A DNA stretch of 64,000 bases from G020353115 sp964640125 (GCA_964640125.1 CAZXGG010000014.1:1-64000), one strand, 5' to 3'; positions 55,073 through 63,999 are shown, numbered from the stretch's first letter. Translations and numbers: made by a program. Notes: generated by a model not told the origin, from the letters alone.

Positions 55073-56008
55073 ATGAAAATTACTGTAATTGGTGCAGGTA
55101 ATGTTGGAGCAACCTGTGCAAATGTCCTGGCTCACAAAAATTTTGCAAAAGAGATTGTCCTGATTGATATTAAGGAGGGCCTTGCAGAGGGGAAAGCACT
55201 GGATATATGGCAGACCTCTCCTGTGAATATGTATGATACGCGTGTGAAAGGTGTTACGGGTGACTATTCTGCTACCGGCGGATCGGATATTATTATCATT
55301 ACATCCGGATTACCAAGAAAACCGGGAATGTCAAGGGACGACCTGATCAGTACTAATGCCAAGATCGTTAAGGAGGTGACTGAAAAATCGGTAAAGGAAT
55401 CCCCCAATGCCATCATCGTGGTTGTCTCAAATCCCTTGGATGTTATGACCTATTGTGCTTACCTGACCTCAAAAAAGGAAGCATCCAAGGTGTTTGGAAT
55501 GGCAGGCATTCTCGATACGGCCCGCTTCAGGGCTTTCCTGGCAAATGCCCTGAATGCTTCTCCACAGGATTTTCAGGCATTGCTTCTGGGAGGACACGGA
55601 GACACCATGGTCCCGCTACCGAGATACACTACCGTTAGCGGTATCCCGATCACCGAGCTGCTTGAAAAGGATGTGATCGACGCTATTGTTGATAGAACCA
55701 AAAAAGGCGGTGGCGAACTGGTTAAACTGATGGGTACTTCAGCCTGGTATGCACCCGGTGCTGCAGTTGCCCAGATGGTTGAATCCATCCTCCTCGACCA
55801 GAACAGAATATTCCCATGTTGTGCAAAACTGGATGGTGAATTTGGTTTAAAGGATGTCTTCCTCGGAGTACCCGTTAAATTAGGGAAAAATGGTATTGAG
55901 CAGATCATCGAAATAGACCTGAACAAGGAGGAAAAACAGCTGCTGTACGCATCGGCGGATGCTGTTAAATCGGTGATGAAGGTGATGGATGATATGAAGC
56001 TCTTCTGA
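55073..56008 (+). CDS. mdh: Malate dehydrogenase
   Basis: This 311-residue enzyme is of the LDH-like MDH type. It has the NAD-binding GAGNVGATCANVL motif near the N-terminus, the mobile loop GLPRKPGMSRDDL whose arginines fit malate/oxaloacetate specificity, and the catalytic histidine in LLGGHGDTMVPLPRY (about residue 176). It interconverts malate and oxaloacetate in the citric acid cycle. It stands alone and is followed by a strong intrinsic terminator. Confidence 0.95.
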   Translation: MKITVIGAGNVGATCANVLAHKNFAKEIVLIDIKEGLAEGKALDIWQTSPVNMYDTRVKGVTGDYSATGGSDIIIITSGLPRKPGMSRDDLISTNAKIVKEVTEKSVKESPNAIIVVVSNPLDVMTYCAYLTSKKEASKVFGMAGILDTARFRAFLANALNASPQDFQALLLGGHGDTMVPLPRYTTVSGIPITELLEKDVIDAIVDRTKKGGGELVKLMGTSAWYAPGAAVAQMVESILLDQNRIFPCCAKLDGEFGLKDVFLGVPVKLGKNGIEQIIEIDLNKEEKQLLYASADAVKSVMKVMDDMKLF

Positions 56009-56034
56009 CCCGGTTGGCGGTTATCAGAAATATT

Positions 56035-56069
56035 GATCCCCGGACCTTTTTTGCTCCGGGGATCGTTTT
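56035..56069 (+). terminator. Intrinsic terminator of mdh
   Basis: A perfect 10-bp stem, GATCCCCGGA / TCCGGGGATC (56035-56044 and 56055-56064), with a 10-nt loop is followed by GTTTT. It begins 27 bp after the mdh stop codon. Confidence 0.8.
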
Positions 56070-56181
56070 ATTGAACAGGACCGTTCAGGAAGAGTGAATC
56101 GGTTCACGGACCGGTTTTTTCAAGCGGGAAACCAACACGATGTTACTGCCTCCATGGCAGCGGGATTCTGAAAAAAATTAA

Positions 56182-56189
56182 TAACTTTG
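56182..56189 (+). promoter_or_regulatory. -7 promoter element of secDF
   Basis: TAACTTTG matches TAnnTTTG. No clear -33 box lies at the expected distance. Transcription would start near 56195, leaving about 45 nt of leader before the secDF ATG. Confidence 0.4.
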
Positions 56190-56239
56190 CGCGACATTTT
56201 AGAACTACAAGAGTACTCATCAGGATAAAATACAAAGAA

Positions 56240-59200
56240 ATGCGAAACAGAGGAGCCATTTTGTTATTTGCCATTACTTTGGCTTTAGTCAGTATATACC
56301 AGTTGTCCTTTACATTAGCTACCTTTAAAGTGAAGAGGGATGCACGGGAGTTTGCCCAGGGTGACCTGGTTGCTGAAACAGAGTACATCGATTCAATTTC
56401 CGATTTGAATAAAGATGAATGGAGTTTCCTGGGAAATACCTTCAAAGAGTGTCAGGAGAAGGAGATCAACCTGGGGCTTGACCTGAAAGGTGGCATGAAC
56501 GTAGTGCTGGAAGTCTCCGTTCAGGATATTATTCTTGCCCTTTCGAACCACAGCATGGATACCGCATTCAGAAGGGCTCTCCAGGTGGCAGAACATTCCC
56601 AGGAAAGCAGTCAGGAGGGATTCATTACCCTGTTTGGCAGGGCATTTGAAGAGATCGATCCGAATGCACGGCTTGCTGCAATATTTGGAACAATCGAGTT
56701 AAGGGATAAGATTGATTTCAATTCCACCAACCAGGAGGTGCTGGATGTCCTTCAGGAAGAAACACAGGTTGCGATTGATAATTCATTCAACATTCTGACA
56801 AGCAGGATTGATCGGTTTGGTGTTTCGCAACCCAGAATTGCCCAGCTGGAGATGAAGGGACGGATTCTGATACAGCTGCCCGGTATTAAAGATCCACAGC
56901 GGGTGCGAAACATATTGCAGAGTACCGCTAACCTGGAATTCTGGGAAACCTATGAAAATTCGGAAATCTATCAATACCTGGCCCTGGCTAATGATCGCAT
57001 TCGTGAAATGGAACTGCCGGCTGCCAGTGAAGTTACTGAGGATGAGATCGCCGAATTGGTCACCCCTGAACCAGAACAGGTGACTGAAGAAGATACAACA
57101 GGTCAGGAGACATCCCTGATGGATCTGGTAGCGTCTGATACAACACAGGCAGAAGATCAACCCGAATCACTGGAGCAGTTCAACCTTCAAAATCCGCTGT
57201 TCGCCTTGCTGTATCCCAATGTTACCAGAGATGGCCAGTTTGTTCCCGGAAGCATTGTCGGTTTTGCTCATTTTAGAGATACCTCCCAGGTAAATACTTA
57301 CCTCAACATGGAACGGATCAAATCACTCTTTCCAAGGGATGTGAAATTCTTGTGGAGTGCCAAGCCACATCGATACGATGAATCTGGAACCCTTTTCGAG
57401 TTGCATGCCATCAAGGTAACCACCCGGGAAGGGCAGGCACCACTTGCAGGTGATGCTGTGACAAATGCCAGGGTAGAATTCAGTCAGACCAAGGCGAATG
57501 CCGAGGTATCCATGTCCATGAATGGTGAGGGAACACGAACCTGGGCACGCATGACCAGGGAGAACGTGAACCGCTTTATTGCCATCGTACTGGATAATCA
57601 GGTACGCTCTTCAGCCCGGGTACTTACAGAAATAAAAAATGGCAGTACGTCAATAACCGGAGACTTTTCAATTGATGAAGCAAGAGACCTTGCAAACATC
57701 CTTAAATCGGGGAAACTGGATGCTCCCGCCCGGATCATTCAGGAAACGATCATTGGACCATCACTTGGTAAAGAAGCCATCAAATCCGGGTTAAACTCAT
57801 TCCTGATTGCATTTGCTGTCATTTTGCTTTACATGTTGTTTTATTATAGCCGGAGAGCCGGATTTGTTGCTGACATTGCTCTTGTCGTGAACATGTTTTT
57901 CCTGATGGGTGTGCTGGCCTCTCTGGGTGCTGTACTCACACTGCCCGGAATCGCGGGTATTATTCTGACTATCGGTATTTCTGTTGATGCGAATGTGCTG
58001 ATCTATGAACGGATAAGGGAAGAAGTGAAAGCCGGAAAAGGGATTAAACTGGCTATTGCTGATGGGTATAAAAATGCCTATTCGGCAATCATCGATGCCA
58101 ATGTCACCACCCTTTTAACCGGCGCGATACTCTATATCTTTGGTACCGGTCCCATCAAGGGTTTTGCAACCACCCTGGTGATCGGGATCCTTACCTCACT
58201 CTTCTCTGCTATTTTCATCACACGGCTCATCTTCCATCTAATGCTGACCCGGCATAGTGCACTCACTTTTGCCACCAAAATCACGGAAAATGCCTTTAAG
58301 AACCTGAATATTGATTTCCTGGCAAAAAGGAAGGTTTTTTATACAATATCCGGTACCATTGTCATGCTTGGTATTGCATCGCTGTTTATCAGAGGGCTTA
58401 ACCAGAGCGTTGATTTTACCGGTGGAAGGGACTATGTCGTGCGTTTTGAACAACCGGTCAGTACCGTTGATATCCAGAATGCACTTGCTCCCTATCTGGA
58501 TGAAACGCCTGAAGTGAAAACATTCGGTTCAACCAATGAGATCCGAATATCTACACAATTCTGGATCGATAGCACGGGAATAGAGATCGATGAAATGGTG
58601 GAGGAGAGAATATTTGAAGGATTGAGACCCTATTTCAGTGAGGATTTTACACTGGAAAAATTCGTCGAGCAGAATGCCGACAAGCATGCAGGGCTTATGA
58701 GTTCACAAAAGGTTGGACCAACTATCGCTGATGATATAAAAATCCAGGCTGTATGGGCAATCTTATTCTCCCTGATCATCATTTTTATCTATATCTTAGT
58801 CCGGTTCAGGAACTGGCAGTTTGGTATGGGTGCCGTTGCAGCTCTCATTCATGATACGGCGATCGTGCTGGGCCTCTTTTCCATTCTCTATGGTTTTCTG
58901 CCTTTTTCACTTGAGATTGACCAGGCTTTTATTGCGGCTATCCTTACCGTGGTCGGATATTCAATCAATGATACCGTTGTTGTGTTTGACCGGATCAGGG
59001 AATACACCGGACTTTACCGGAAAAGAGAACGGGCAGAAATACTGAACCTGGCTCTCAACAGCACACTGAGCCGTACATTCAGTACATCAATCAGTACATT
59101 TGTTGTGTTATTGACCATCTTTATTTTTGGTGGGGAGGTGATCAGAGGTTTTATCTTCGCATTGCTGATAGGCGTTATTGTCGGTACATACTCTTCTCTG

Positions 59201-59281
59201 TTCATTGCTACACCACTGGTATATGATACAGTGGGAAAGGGAAAGGGACTCCGGTTGCTGAGAAGCAGGAGAAAAAGTTGA
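56240..59281 (+). CDS. secDF: Protein translocase subunit SecDF (fused)
   Basis: This 1013-residue protein fuses SecD and SecF. The SecD half has a first helix (about residues 5-25), the P1 domain with LGLDLKGGMNVVLEV, an acidic insertion (about 270-315, Glu/Thr rich), and six helices with VDANVLIYERIREE. The SecF half (from about 690) has VDFTGGRDYVVRF and a second bundle with GYSINDTVVVFDRIRE. SecDF uses the proton gradient to pull exported proteins across the inner membrane. The fusion is usual in Bacteroidota. It is monocistronic, followed by a hairpin and by tatA. Confidence 0.95.
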   Translation: MRNRGAILLFAITLALVSIYQLSFTLATFKVKRDAREFAQGDLVAETEYIDSISDLNKDEWSFLGNTFKECQEKEINLGLDLKGGMNVVLEVSVQDIILALSNHSMDTAFRRALQVAEHSQESSQEGFITLFGRAFEEIDPNARLAAIFGTIELRDKIDFNSTNQEVLDVLQEETQVAIDNSFNILTSRIDRFGVSQPRIAQLEMKGRILIQLPGIKDPQRVRNILQSTANLEFWETYENSEIYQYLALANDRIREMELPAASEVTEDEIAELVTPEPEQVTEEDTTGQETSLMDLVASDTTQAEDQPESLEQFNLQNPLFALLYPNVTRDGQFVPGSIVGFAHFRDTSQVNTYLNMERIKSLFPRDVKFLWSAKPHRYDESGTLFELHAIKVTTREGQAPLAGDAVTNARVEFSQTKANAEVSMSMNGEGTRTWARMTRENVNRFIAIVLDNQVRSSARVLTEIKNGSTSITGDFSIDEARDLANILKSGKLDAPARIIQETIIGPSLGKEAIKSGLNSFLIAFAVILLYMLFYYSRRAGFVADIALVVNMFFLMGVLASLGAVLTLPGIAGIILTIGISVDANVLIYERIREEVKAGKGIKLAIADGYKNAYSAIIDANVTTLLTGAILYIFGTGPIKGFATTLVIGILTSLFSAIFITRLIFHLMLTRHSALTFATKITENAFKNLNIDFLAKRKVFYTISGTIVMLGIASLFIRGLNQSVDFTGGRDYVVRFEQPVSTVDIQNALAPYLDETPEVKTFGSTNEIRISTQFWIDSTGIEIDEMVEERIFEGLRPYFSEDFTLEKFVEQNADKHAGLMSSQKVGPTIADDIKIQAVWAILFSLIIIFIYILVRFRNWQFGMGAVAALIHDTAIVLGLFSILYGFLPFSLEIDQAFIAAILTVVGYSINDTVVVFDRIREYTGLYRKRERAEILNLALNSTLSRTFSTSISTFVVLLTIFIFGGEVIRGFIFALLIGVIVGTYSSLFIATPLVYDTVGKGKGLRLLRSRRKS

Positions 59282-59296
59282 TGCGAATTCACCCTC

Positions 59297-59326
59297 AAAC
59301 CACATTTCTTGCAAGCCGTGGTTTTT
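59297..59326 (+). terminator. Hairpin terminator of secDF
   Basis: A 7-bp stem AAACCAC / GTGGTTT (59297-59303 and 59318-59324) with a 14-nt loop is followed by TT (five T in all). It lies 15 bp after the secDF stop. Confidence 0.55.
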
Positions 59327-59333
59327 ATATTTG
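59326..59333 (+). promoter_or_regulatory. -7 promoter element of tatA
   Basis: TATATTTG matches TAnnTTTG exactly and directly follows the secDF terminator. A TTG at 59309-59311 is only 14 bp upstream, short for a -33 box. The transcript would begin near 59339, 38 nt before the tatA ATG. Confidence 0.45.
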
Positions 59334-59376
59334 ATACAACTTTACTATTTTCGTATAGGTAAATCAATATCAGCCC

Positions 59377-59604
59377 ATGGGTGCTTTATTATTTATCAGC
59401 GGATCGGAGATCTTCATCATACTCGTTGTGGTTTTGGTATTGTTCGGAGCAAAGAAAATCCCGGAACTGGCAAAAGGTTTGGGCAAAGGAATGCGCGAAT
59501 TCAAGAAAGCTACGGAGGATATTAAAAAAGAGATCAATGAGAGTTCGAATGATATCCGGAAGGATATCAATGAAATGAAAGACAATATCAAGGACAACTT
59601 ATGA
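59377..59604 (+). CDS. tatA: Sec-independent translocase protein TatA/E
   Basis: This 75-residue protein has a short N-terminal helix (FISGSEIFIILVVVLVLFG), the hinge motif FGAKKIPELAKGLGKGMREFKKA with the conserved FG and the amphipathic helix, and a charged tail. TatA multimers form the pathway for folded proteins. No tatC is nearby. It is followed after 70 bp by an antiporter gene on the same strand. Confidence 0.92.
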   Translation: MGALLFISGSEIFIILVVVLVLFGAKKIPELAKGLGKGMREFKKATEDIKKEINESSNDIRKDINEMKDNIKDNL

Positions 59605-59674
59605 GAGGGTAACGAAACGGGTGCAATGATTTGAATCCTTACCCACCTTGCCAATTCATTACTCAACTTCCTTT

Positions 59675-60607
59675 ATGCAATACATCTATCTCCTGACAGG
59701 TTTTATTATTCTTCTCGTAAGTGGAGAATTCCTGGTGCGTGGAGGAATTGCCCTGGCAAAAAAATTCAACATTTCAATCCTTGTTGTGGGTGTCACAGTT
59801 GTTTCTTTCGGGACTTCAGCACCCGAACTTTTTGTTAGTGTAAGAGCGGCCCTGGCTGACCACCCGGCTATTGCAATCGGGAATGTAGTGGGGTCCAATA
59901 TTTCCAATATTGCCCTGGTTCTTGGTTTGGTTGCAATCATCCTGCCCATCCCGGTTAAGCGCAAATCGGTACGAATCGACTGGCCAATCATGATGATTGC
60001 CACACTTCTTTTCTATCTTTTCATCCTGAATGGCAGGCTGCAATTTACTGAAGGATTGATTTTTGTCCTGTTTCTGGCTGGATTCATTACCTGGTCGATC
60101 TATAACTCAAGGAGAGAAAATTACCTGCTGGGGAGAAAGCTGGAAAAACCGAGATACCCACTCTTTCTTGCGATAGTTATGATTATCGTCTCCTCAGCCG
60201 GTTTGATGGTGGGTGCTGGTTGGCTGGTAAGAGGTGCTTCAGAAATTGCCAGAACATTCGGCGTGAGCGAACATGCTATATCAGTTTCGATCATTGCCCT
60301 GGGAACCAGTATCCCGGAGTTGGCTACATCGGTTATTGCAGCTATGCGGAAAGAAATGGATATCTCGATTGGGAATATCATCGGTTCAAACATTTACAAC
60401 CTATTCGGTATTCTCGGAATAACCAGTATGGTAAGGGAGATAGAGGTTGGATATAATGTTATTCATTTTGATGTCTTCTGGCTGTTGGGGATATCCTTTC
60501 TGCTATTCCTGTTTATTTTACCGTTTAAAGGGGGTAAGATTACCCGGTTGAAGGGATTGATCTTTCTTTTAAGTTATGCGATGTATCTCTTTTTTGTCTT
60601 CCGATGA
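59675..60607 (+). CDS. Calcium/sodium antiporter (CaCA family, YrbG-like)
   Basis: This 310-residue membrane protein has about ten helices in two inverted halves. Each half has the ion-binding alpha-repeat: GTSAPELFVSVRAAL with GNVVGSNISN (about residues 45-85) and GTSIPELATSVIAAM with GNIIGSNIYN (about 210-250). The family exchanges Ca2+ for Na+ or H+ at the inner membrane. The frame opens at a TTG at 59648; the ATG at 59675 (MQYIYLLTGF) is preferred as it begins at the first helix. Confidence 0.9.
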   Translation: MQYIYLLTGFIILLVSGEFLVRGGIALAKKFNISILVVGVTVVSFGTSAPELFVSVRAALADHPAIAIGNVVGSNISNIALVLGLVAIILPIPVKRKSVRIDWPIMMIATLLFYLFILNGRLQFTEGLIFVLFLAGFITWSIYNSRRENYLLGRKLEKPRYPLFLAIVMIIVSSAGLMVGAGWLVRGASEIARTFGVSEHAISVSIIALGTSIPELATSVIAAMRKEMDISIGNIIGSNIYNLFGILGITSMVREIEVGYNVIHFDVFWLLGISFLLFLFILPFKGGKITRLKGLIFLLSYAMYLFFVFR

Positions 60608-60673
60608 AAAAACAGAAGAAATGGGCACGGGTTTTAAAGAAACAGGAGCCATAGAATAAAACATTAATCATAA

Positions 60674-61330
60674 ATGATAACTGTAAAAAATATCACCAAA
60701 TCATTCGACGATCTTCAGGTTCTTAAAGGTATTGACATGAAGATTGAGCGCGGTGAAATTGTTAGCATTGTTGGTCCGAGCGGGGCAGGTAAAACCACCT
60801 TTCTTCAGATCCTTGGTACACTGGATAGACCGGATTCCGGAACGATTATCTATGAGGGCGTTAATGTTAACCTTTTGAAAGAAAAACAGGTATCGAAATT
60901 CCGGAATCAAAACATCGGATTCGTTTTCCAGTTTCACCATCTTTTACCGGAATTTACTGCATTGGAAAACGTTTGTATTCCCGCCTTTGTGGCGAATCTT
61001 TCCAGGGCAAAGGCTGAAAGTAAAGCCAGGGACATCCTTCACTTCCTTTCGCTGGATGAGAGACTGGACCATAAACCGGGTGAGCTGTCCGGAGGAGAAC
61101 AACAACGGGTAGCAGTAGCACGTGCCCTGATCAATGATCCTTCGGTGATCCTTGCCGATGAACCCTCAGGAAACCTTGATTCACAGAACAAAATGGAACT
61201 TCATGAGCTCTTCTTTTCGCTTCGTGAAAAATTCAAACAGACCTTTGTTATCGTAACGCATGACAAAGAGCTGGCGAATATGGCTGACAGAATGCTCACC
61301 ATGCGCGATGGTATATTCGTTAATCCCTGA
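60674..61330 (+). CDS. LolD-like ABC transporter ATP-binding protein
   Basis: This 218-residue ATPase has Walker A GPSGAGKTTFLQ (about residues 33-44), the Q-loop in FVFQFHHLLPEF, the signature LSGGEQQRVAVARAL and Walker B VILADEPSGNLD. The MacB/LolD-type sequence TLDRPDSGTI and the HHLLPEF motif place it with ATPases that serve LolC/E, MacB or FtsX permeases. No permease is adjacent; candidate partners in the window are at 4332 and 52010. It lies 66 bp after the antiporter gene and may be transcribed with it. Confidence 0.9.
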   Translation: MITVKNITKSFDDLQVLKGIDMKIERGEIVSIVGPSGAGKTTFLQILGTLDRPDSGTIIYEGVNVNLLKEKQVSKFRNQNIGFVFQFHHLLPEFTALENVCIPAFVANLSRAKAESKARDILHFLSLDERLDHKPGELSGGEQQRVAVARALINDPSVILADEPSGNLDSQNKMELHELFFSLREKFKQTFVIVTHDKELANMADRMLTMRDGIFVNP

Positions 61331-61348
61331 TATAGGGTCAATATTAAT

Positions 61349-61598
61349 CCCCTGCCTGCCGTACCGGCAGGGGTATAACAATGATTAACCACCGGTGTTA
61401 ACCGATGGTATAATAACTAAAGAAATATCAACCCTAAAGGGGTTAATGTACTAATCTTCAACCCCATCCGGGGTTGTTTTTACTCTTATCTTAATACCTG
61501 GCACTACGCCCCGACAAGATCGCCGGGGCTTGTACCGGGCTATTACCTTCGGTGAGCTCCGCTTCGCTCCGGTTCATAATTGAATCCCACCGGGATTC
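61349..61598. repeat. Array of six to seven unrelated intergenic hairpins
   Basis: The gene-free stretch 61331-61774 contains hairpins in series: CCCCTGCC / GGCAGGGG (61349-61373), ACCACCGGT / ACCGATGGT (61388-61409, one mismatch), AACCC / GGGTT (61430-61444), CAACCCC / GGGGTTG (61459-61476), GCCCCG / CGGGGC (61508-61529), GAGC / GCTC (61554-61569) and GAATCCC / GGGATTC (61582-61598). The stems differ from one another, so it is not a tandem repeat. Spacers are short and AT-rich. No open frame of credible composition lies here. Confidence 0.6.
61459..61481 (+). terminator. Terminator-like hairpin in the array
   Basis: CAACCCC-ATCC-GGGGTTG (61459-61476) is followed by TTTTT (61477-61481), the only member of the array with a T-run. 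It could end transcripts from the ATPase gene 130 bp upstream. Confidence 0.6.
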
Positions 61599-61735
61599 TC
61601 ATACCGTCTCTTTATAAACATGCATGAAAATAATACCTATAGTATGGTTTATTATAACTTAAAATAGAAATGAAAAACTGTTCCCTAAATACTGAAGAAA
61701 TACACGGCTGGTGGACAGCATAACATTACAAATAT

Positions 61736-61743
61736 TACCTTTG
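61736..61743 (+). promoter_or_regulatory. -7 promoter element of trmN6
   Basis: TACCTTTG matches TAnnTTTG. Transcription would start near 61749, 26 nt before the trmN6 ATG. No convincing -33 box. Confidence 0.4.
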
Positions 61744-61774
61744 ATATGATACGTGGAGCATTGATCTATAGCTA

Positions 61775-62649
61775 ATGTCAAACCCTTATTTTCAGTTCAA
61801 ACAATTCACCATCCGGCAGGATCGGTGTGCCATGAAGGTTGGGACAGATGNNNNNNNNNNNNNNNNNNNNNNNNNNNNNNNNNNNNNNNNNNNNNNNNNN
61901 NNNNNNNNNNNNNNNNNNNNNNNNNNNNNNNNNNNNNNNNNNNNNNNNNNTTCAAACAATTCACCATCCGGCAGGATCGGTGTGCCATGAAGGTTGGGAC
62001 AGATGGTGTTCTGCTCGGGGCATGGACTGATGTTTCCGGTGCAAAACGAATCCTGGATATTGGCACCGGAACCGGGCTTATTGCACTTATGCTTGCCCAG
62101 CGATCGGAAGCAATGATTGACGCCATTGAACCGGAACCTGATTCTCATCACCAGGCTGGTGAGAATATACGGAACAGTCCCTGGCAAAAGCGGATCCGGC
62201 TTTTCAATGTCCGGCTGCAGGAATTTCATTCGGGATCTTTTCACGAAGGGAAATACGATTGTATCGTCACTAATCCGCCTTATTTTATTGGTTCAAAGGT
62301 TAATCCGGATCCCAGAAGAACGATGTCAAGGCATGCAGTTTACCTGACCAGGGACGAGCTGCTGAATGGTATTGACTGCTTGTTGGATAAAACAGGGAAA
62401 TTTAGCGTCATACTGCCCGTGACAGAGGCAGGTCTGTTCCAGGATAAAGCGGCTAATGGAAACCTGTTTTGTACACGGAAGCTTCATGTAAAACCCCTGC
62501 CCGGCAAGGGCGTGAGAAGAGTATTGATGCAGTTTGAATGGACGGAGAAACCGGTTGAGGAAAGAACCATTGTTTTAGAGACCACCGGAAGACACGGGTA
62601 CAGTGATGAGTACAGGCTGCTGACGAAGGAGTTTTATCTCGGGTTTTGA
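61775..62649 (+). CDS. trmN6: tRNA1(Val) (adenine(37)-N6)-methyltransferase, split by a false assembly gap
   Basis: The gene begins at the ATG at 61775 (MSNPYFQFKQFTIRQDRCAM) and is interrupted by 100 N (61851-61950). The 55 bases before the gap are repeated exactly after it (61951-62005). Joining 61775-61850 to 62006-62649 restores one frame of 720 nt, 239 residues, the usual TrmN6 (YfiC) length, through KVGTDGVLLGAW and the SAM motif ILDIGTGTGLIALMLAQ. The N6-adenine catalytic motif is in IVTNPPYFIGS. The enzyme methylates A37 of tRNA1(Val). As written across the gap the frames do not match, because 155 extra bases were inserted, so automatic annotation would call it broken. Confidence 0.88.
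61796..62005. other. Scaffold gap (100 N) with identical 55-bp flanks
   Basis: Bases 61796-61850 and 61951-62005 are identical over all 55 positions and sit directly at the two edges of the N run (61851-61950). This is what two contigs sharing a 55-base end look like when a scaffolder inserts a fixed-size gap instead of merging them. It is not a biological duplication. Confidence 0.92.
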
Positions 62650-62711
62650 GGGGGGGGTATATGCAATCTAAGACTATTGAACAAAAAAAGCGGAGGGGGA
62701 TTATATCGGTA

Positions 62712-62738
62712 CCGTCTGACCTATTCCGGGTCAGACGG
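62712..62738. repeat. Perfect 10-bp hairpin after trmN6
   Basis: CCGTCTGACC / GGTCAGACGG (62712-62721 and 62729-62738) with a 7-nt loop lies 62 bp after the trmN6 stop. No T-run follows, so its role as a terminator is uncertain. Confidence 0.6.
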
Positions 62739-62884
62739 ATGGGGATTTATGTTTTTGTTTATCGGTCAGACAAGCTTGCTCCAGCCCATTGCACCATCCA
62801 GCCCTGTGAAATATTGCAATACAGTAAAGACCCTGTCTTTATTTCACGGGGCCAGTGGTCAGAACGGATTTACTAGTAAGACAC

Positions 62885-62983
62885 AGTGATACGATGACTA
62901 AGAGAGGGCCTTTTGAATTGTGGAAAGTTATCGTATCACTACTGGATAAGAACTCGTCGCCCGAGCTGTAGTCGAGCGACGAG
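62885..62983. repeat. Two adjacent inverted repeats
   Basis: A 15-bp inverted repeat (62885-62899 and 62926-62940, one mismatch, 26-nt spacer) is followed by a perfect 8-bp one, CTCGTCGC / GCGACGAG (62953-62960 and 62976-62983). The stems are unrelated in sequence. Neither lies in a plausible gene. Confidence 0.55.
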
Positions 62984-63100
62984 AAATATATCTGGGGTTT
63001 TAAGGGGATGATCCGGGGCCCAATATTCAATAGAAATTCCGGTCCAATCCATAACATTATTTCAGAGGGCCAGGCCTTTTGTAAATACGTTTGGTGCTGT

Positions 63101-63206
63101 CCGGTCCATGAAATGATTTTCCTTTGAATATCCTTGCAGTTGGACCGGTTATTCATTTCGTACCCTTAACCCAGGGCTAATCATGCTATCGCATGAACGC
63201 CCTGGG
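63101..63206. repeat. Modular repeat, copy A
   Basis: The element has CCGGTCCA (63101-63108), 32 bases, TGGACCGG (63141-63148), about 21 bases, and a hairpin with outer stem CCCAGGGC / GCCCTGGG (63170-63177 and 63199-63206) and inner stem TCATGC / GCATGA (63181-63186 and 63191-63196). CTATTATAT follows. The same order and spacings recur at 63581-63684, and partly at 50010-50075. Confidence 0.65.
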
Positions 63207-63218
63207 CTATTATATTAT

Positions 63219-63508
63219 GCTCCTTTGGAGCTGATTATAACTTCTGAATACATTTCCTGCATTCCGCTGGATGATATGGATGACTTTCCAATTAACTTCG
63301 CAGTTCCAGCGATTGGTATTATCCCTGTACATTTTAAATTCTACAATAATCCAGGGCCGATGGCCTTGATTTTGAATATACAACCAGCCCCGATAGGGGC
63401 GACATGTCTTTAGAAACAATGCCGACCAATTACCTCAGGTTAATTAATTTATAATTGATTCTTAGCAAAAAAATCCTCCGTCCCGACGATTCCCTGTCTG
63501 ACGACAGG
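63219..63508. repeat. Further short hairpins in the terminal gene-free region
   Basis: GCTCC-TTT-GGAGC (63219-63231), GCCCC-GATA-GGGGC (63387-63400) and CCTGTC-TGAC-GACAGG (63493-63508) lie between the two modular repeats. No credible gene covers this stretch. Confidence 0.5.
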
Positions 63509-63580
63509 CAGATTTAAGGAGAAGAAAGTCTATCGTTCTCAGTTTTCAGTTTTTCTTTCTGTTTGGGGCATGGTGATCTT

Positions 63581-63684
63581 CGGTCCAAGGAGAGCTTCCC
63601 CCTTGAATAGCAACGCAGTTGGACCGGGTTTTGGGTGTTCCATGAAACCCAGGGTGGCACTCGCAAAGGCTCGCTTACCCTGGG
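63581..63684. repeat. Modular repeat, copy B
   Basis: CGGTCCA (63581-63587), 32 bases, TGGACCG (63620-63626), 21 bases, then CCCAGGGT / ACCCTGGG (63648-63655 and 63677-63684). The inner part differs from copy A but the boxes and distances are conserved. CTACTATATAACG follows, as CTATTATAT follows copy A. Confidence 0.65.
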
Positions 63685-63973
63685 CTACTATATAACGCCC
63701 CTTGGGACTGAAAAATTTTAAACTATTAATACCCGCCATCTACTGTTGGCTCATTTTTCGAACAGGCAGCAACCAGTACTATTCACTTCGTCTCACAGTC
63801 ACCCCATCTCCCCCTCTCATCTTTTCCCGTGTACCTGCTAATAATGACTGCATACCATTCCTCCTCACTACGTGAATGTTAAAAAGTTAAATATTGCTAG
63901 TTAATAGGTTAAACGTTCCGTAAGTTGATGATGTGCTGATAACCATTTCCATTAAAACCTTCGCCTCAGCCTT

Positions 63974-63999
63974 CTTTGCCCACCGAAGCTTCAGCAAAG
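63974..63999. repeat. Hairpin at the window end
   Basis: CTTTGC / GCAAAG (63974-63979 and 63994-63999) encloses a GAAGCTTC palindrome. I see nothing else in 63685-63973: no gene, RNA or repeat I can support. Confidence 0.35.

Noticed and set aside
61349..61598. CRISPR array or integron attC array
   Set aside because: The hairpins differ in sequence, have no uniform repeat-spacer period, and no cas genes, integrase or cassette genes are present.
61825..62649. A separate longer protein running across the N gap
   Set aside because: The frame passes through unknown bases and repeats residues already encoded before the gap; the 55-base duplication explains it.
62646..63413. Short open frames after trmN6
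   Set aside because: They run through perfect hairpins and repeats, have no recognisable motif, and lack start signals.
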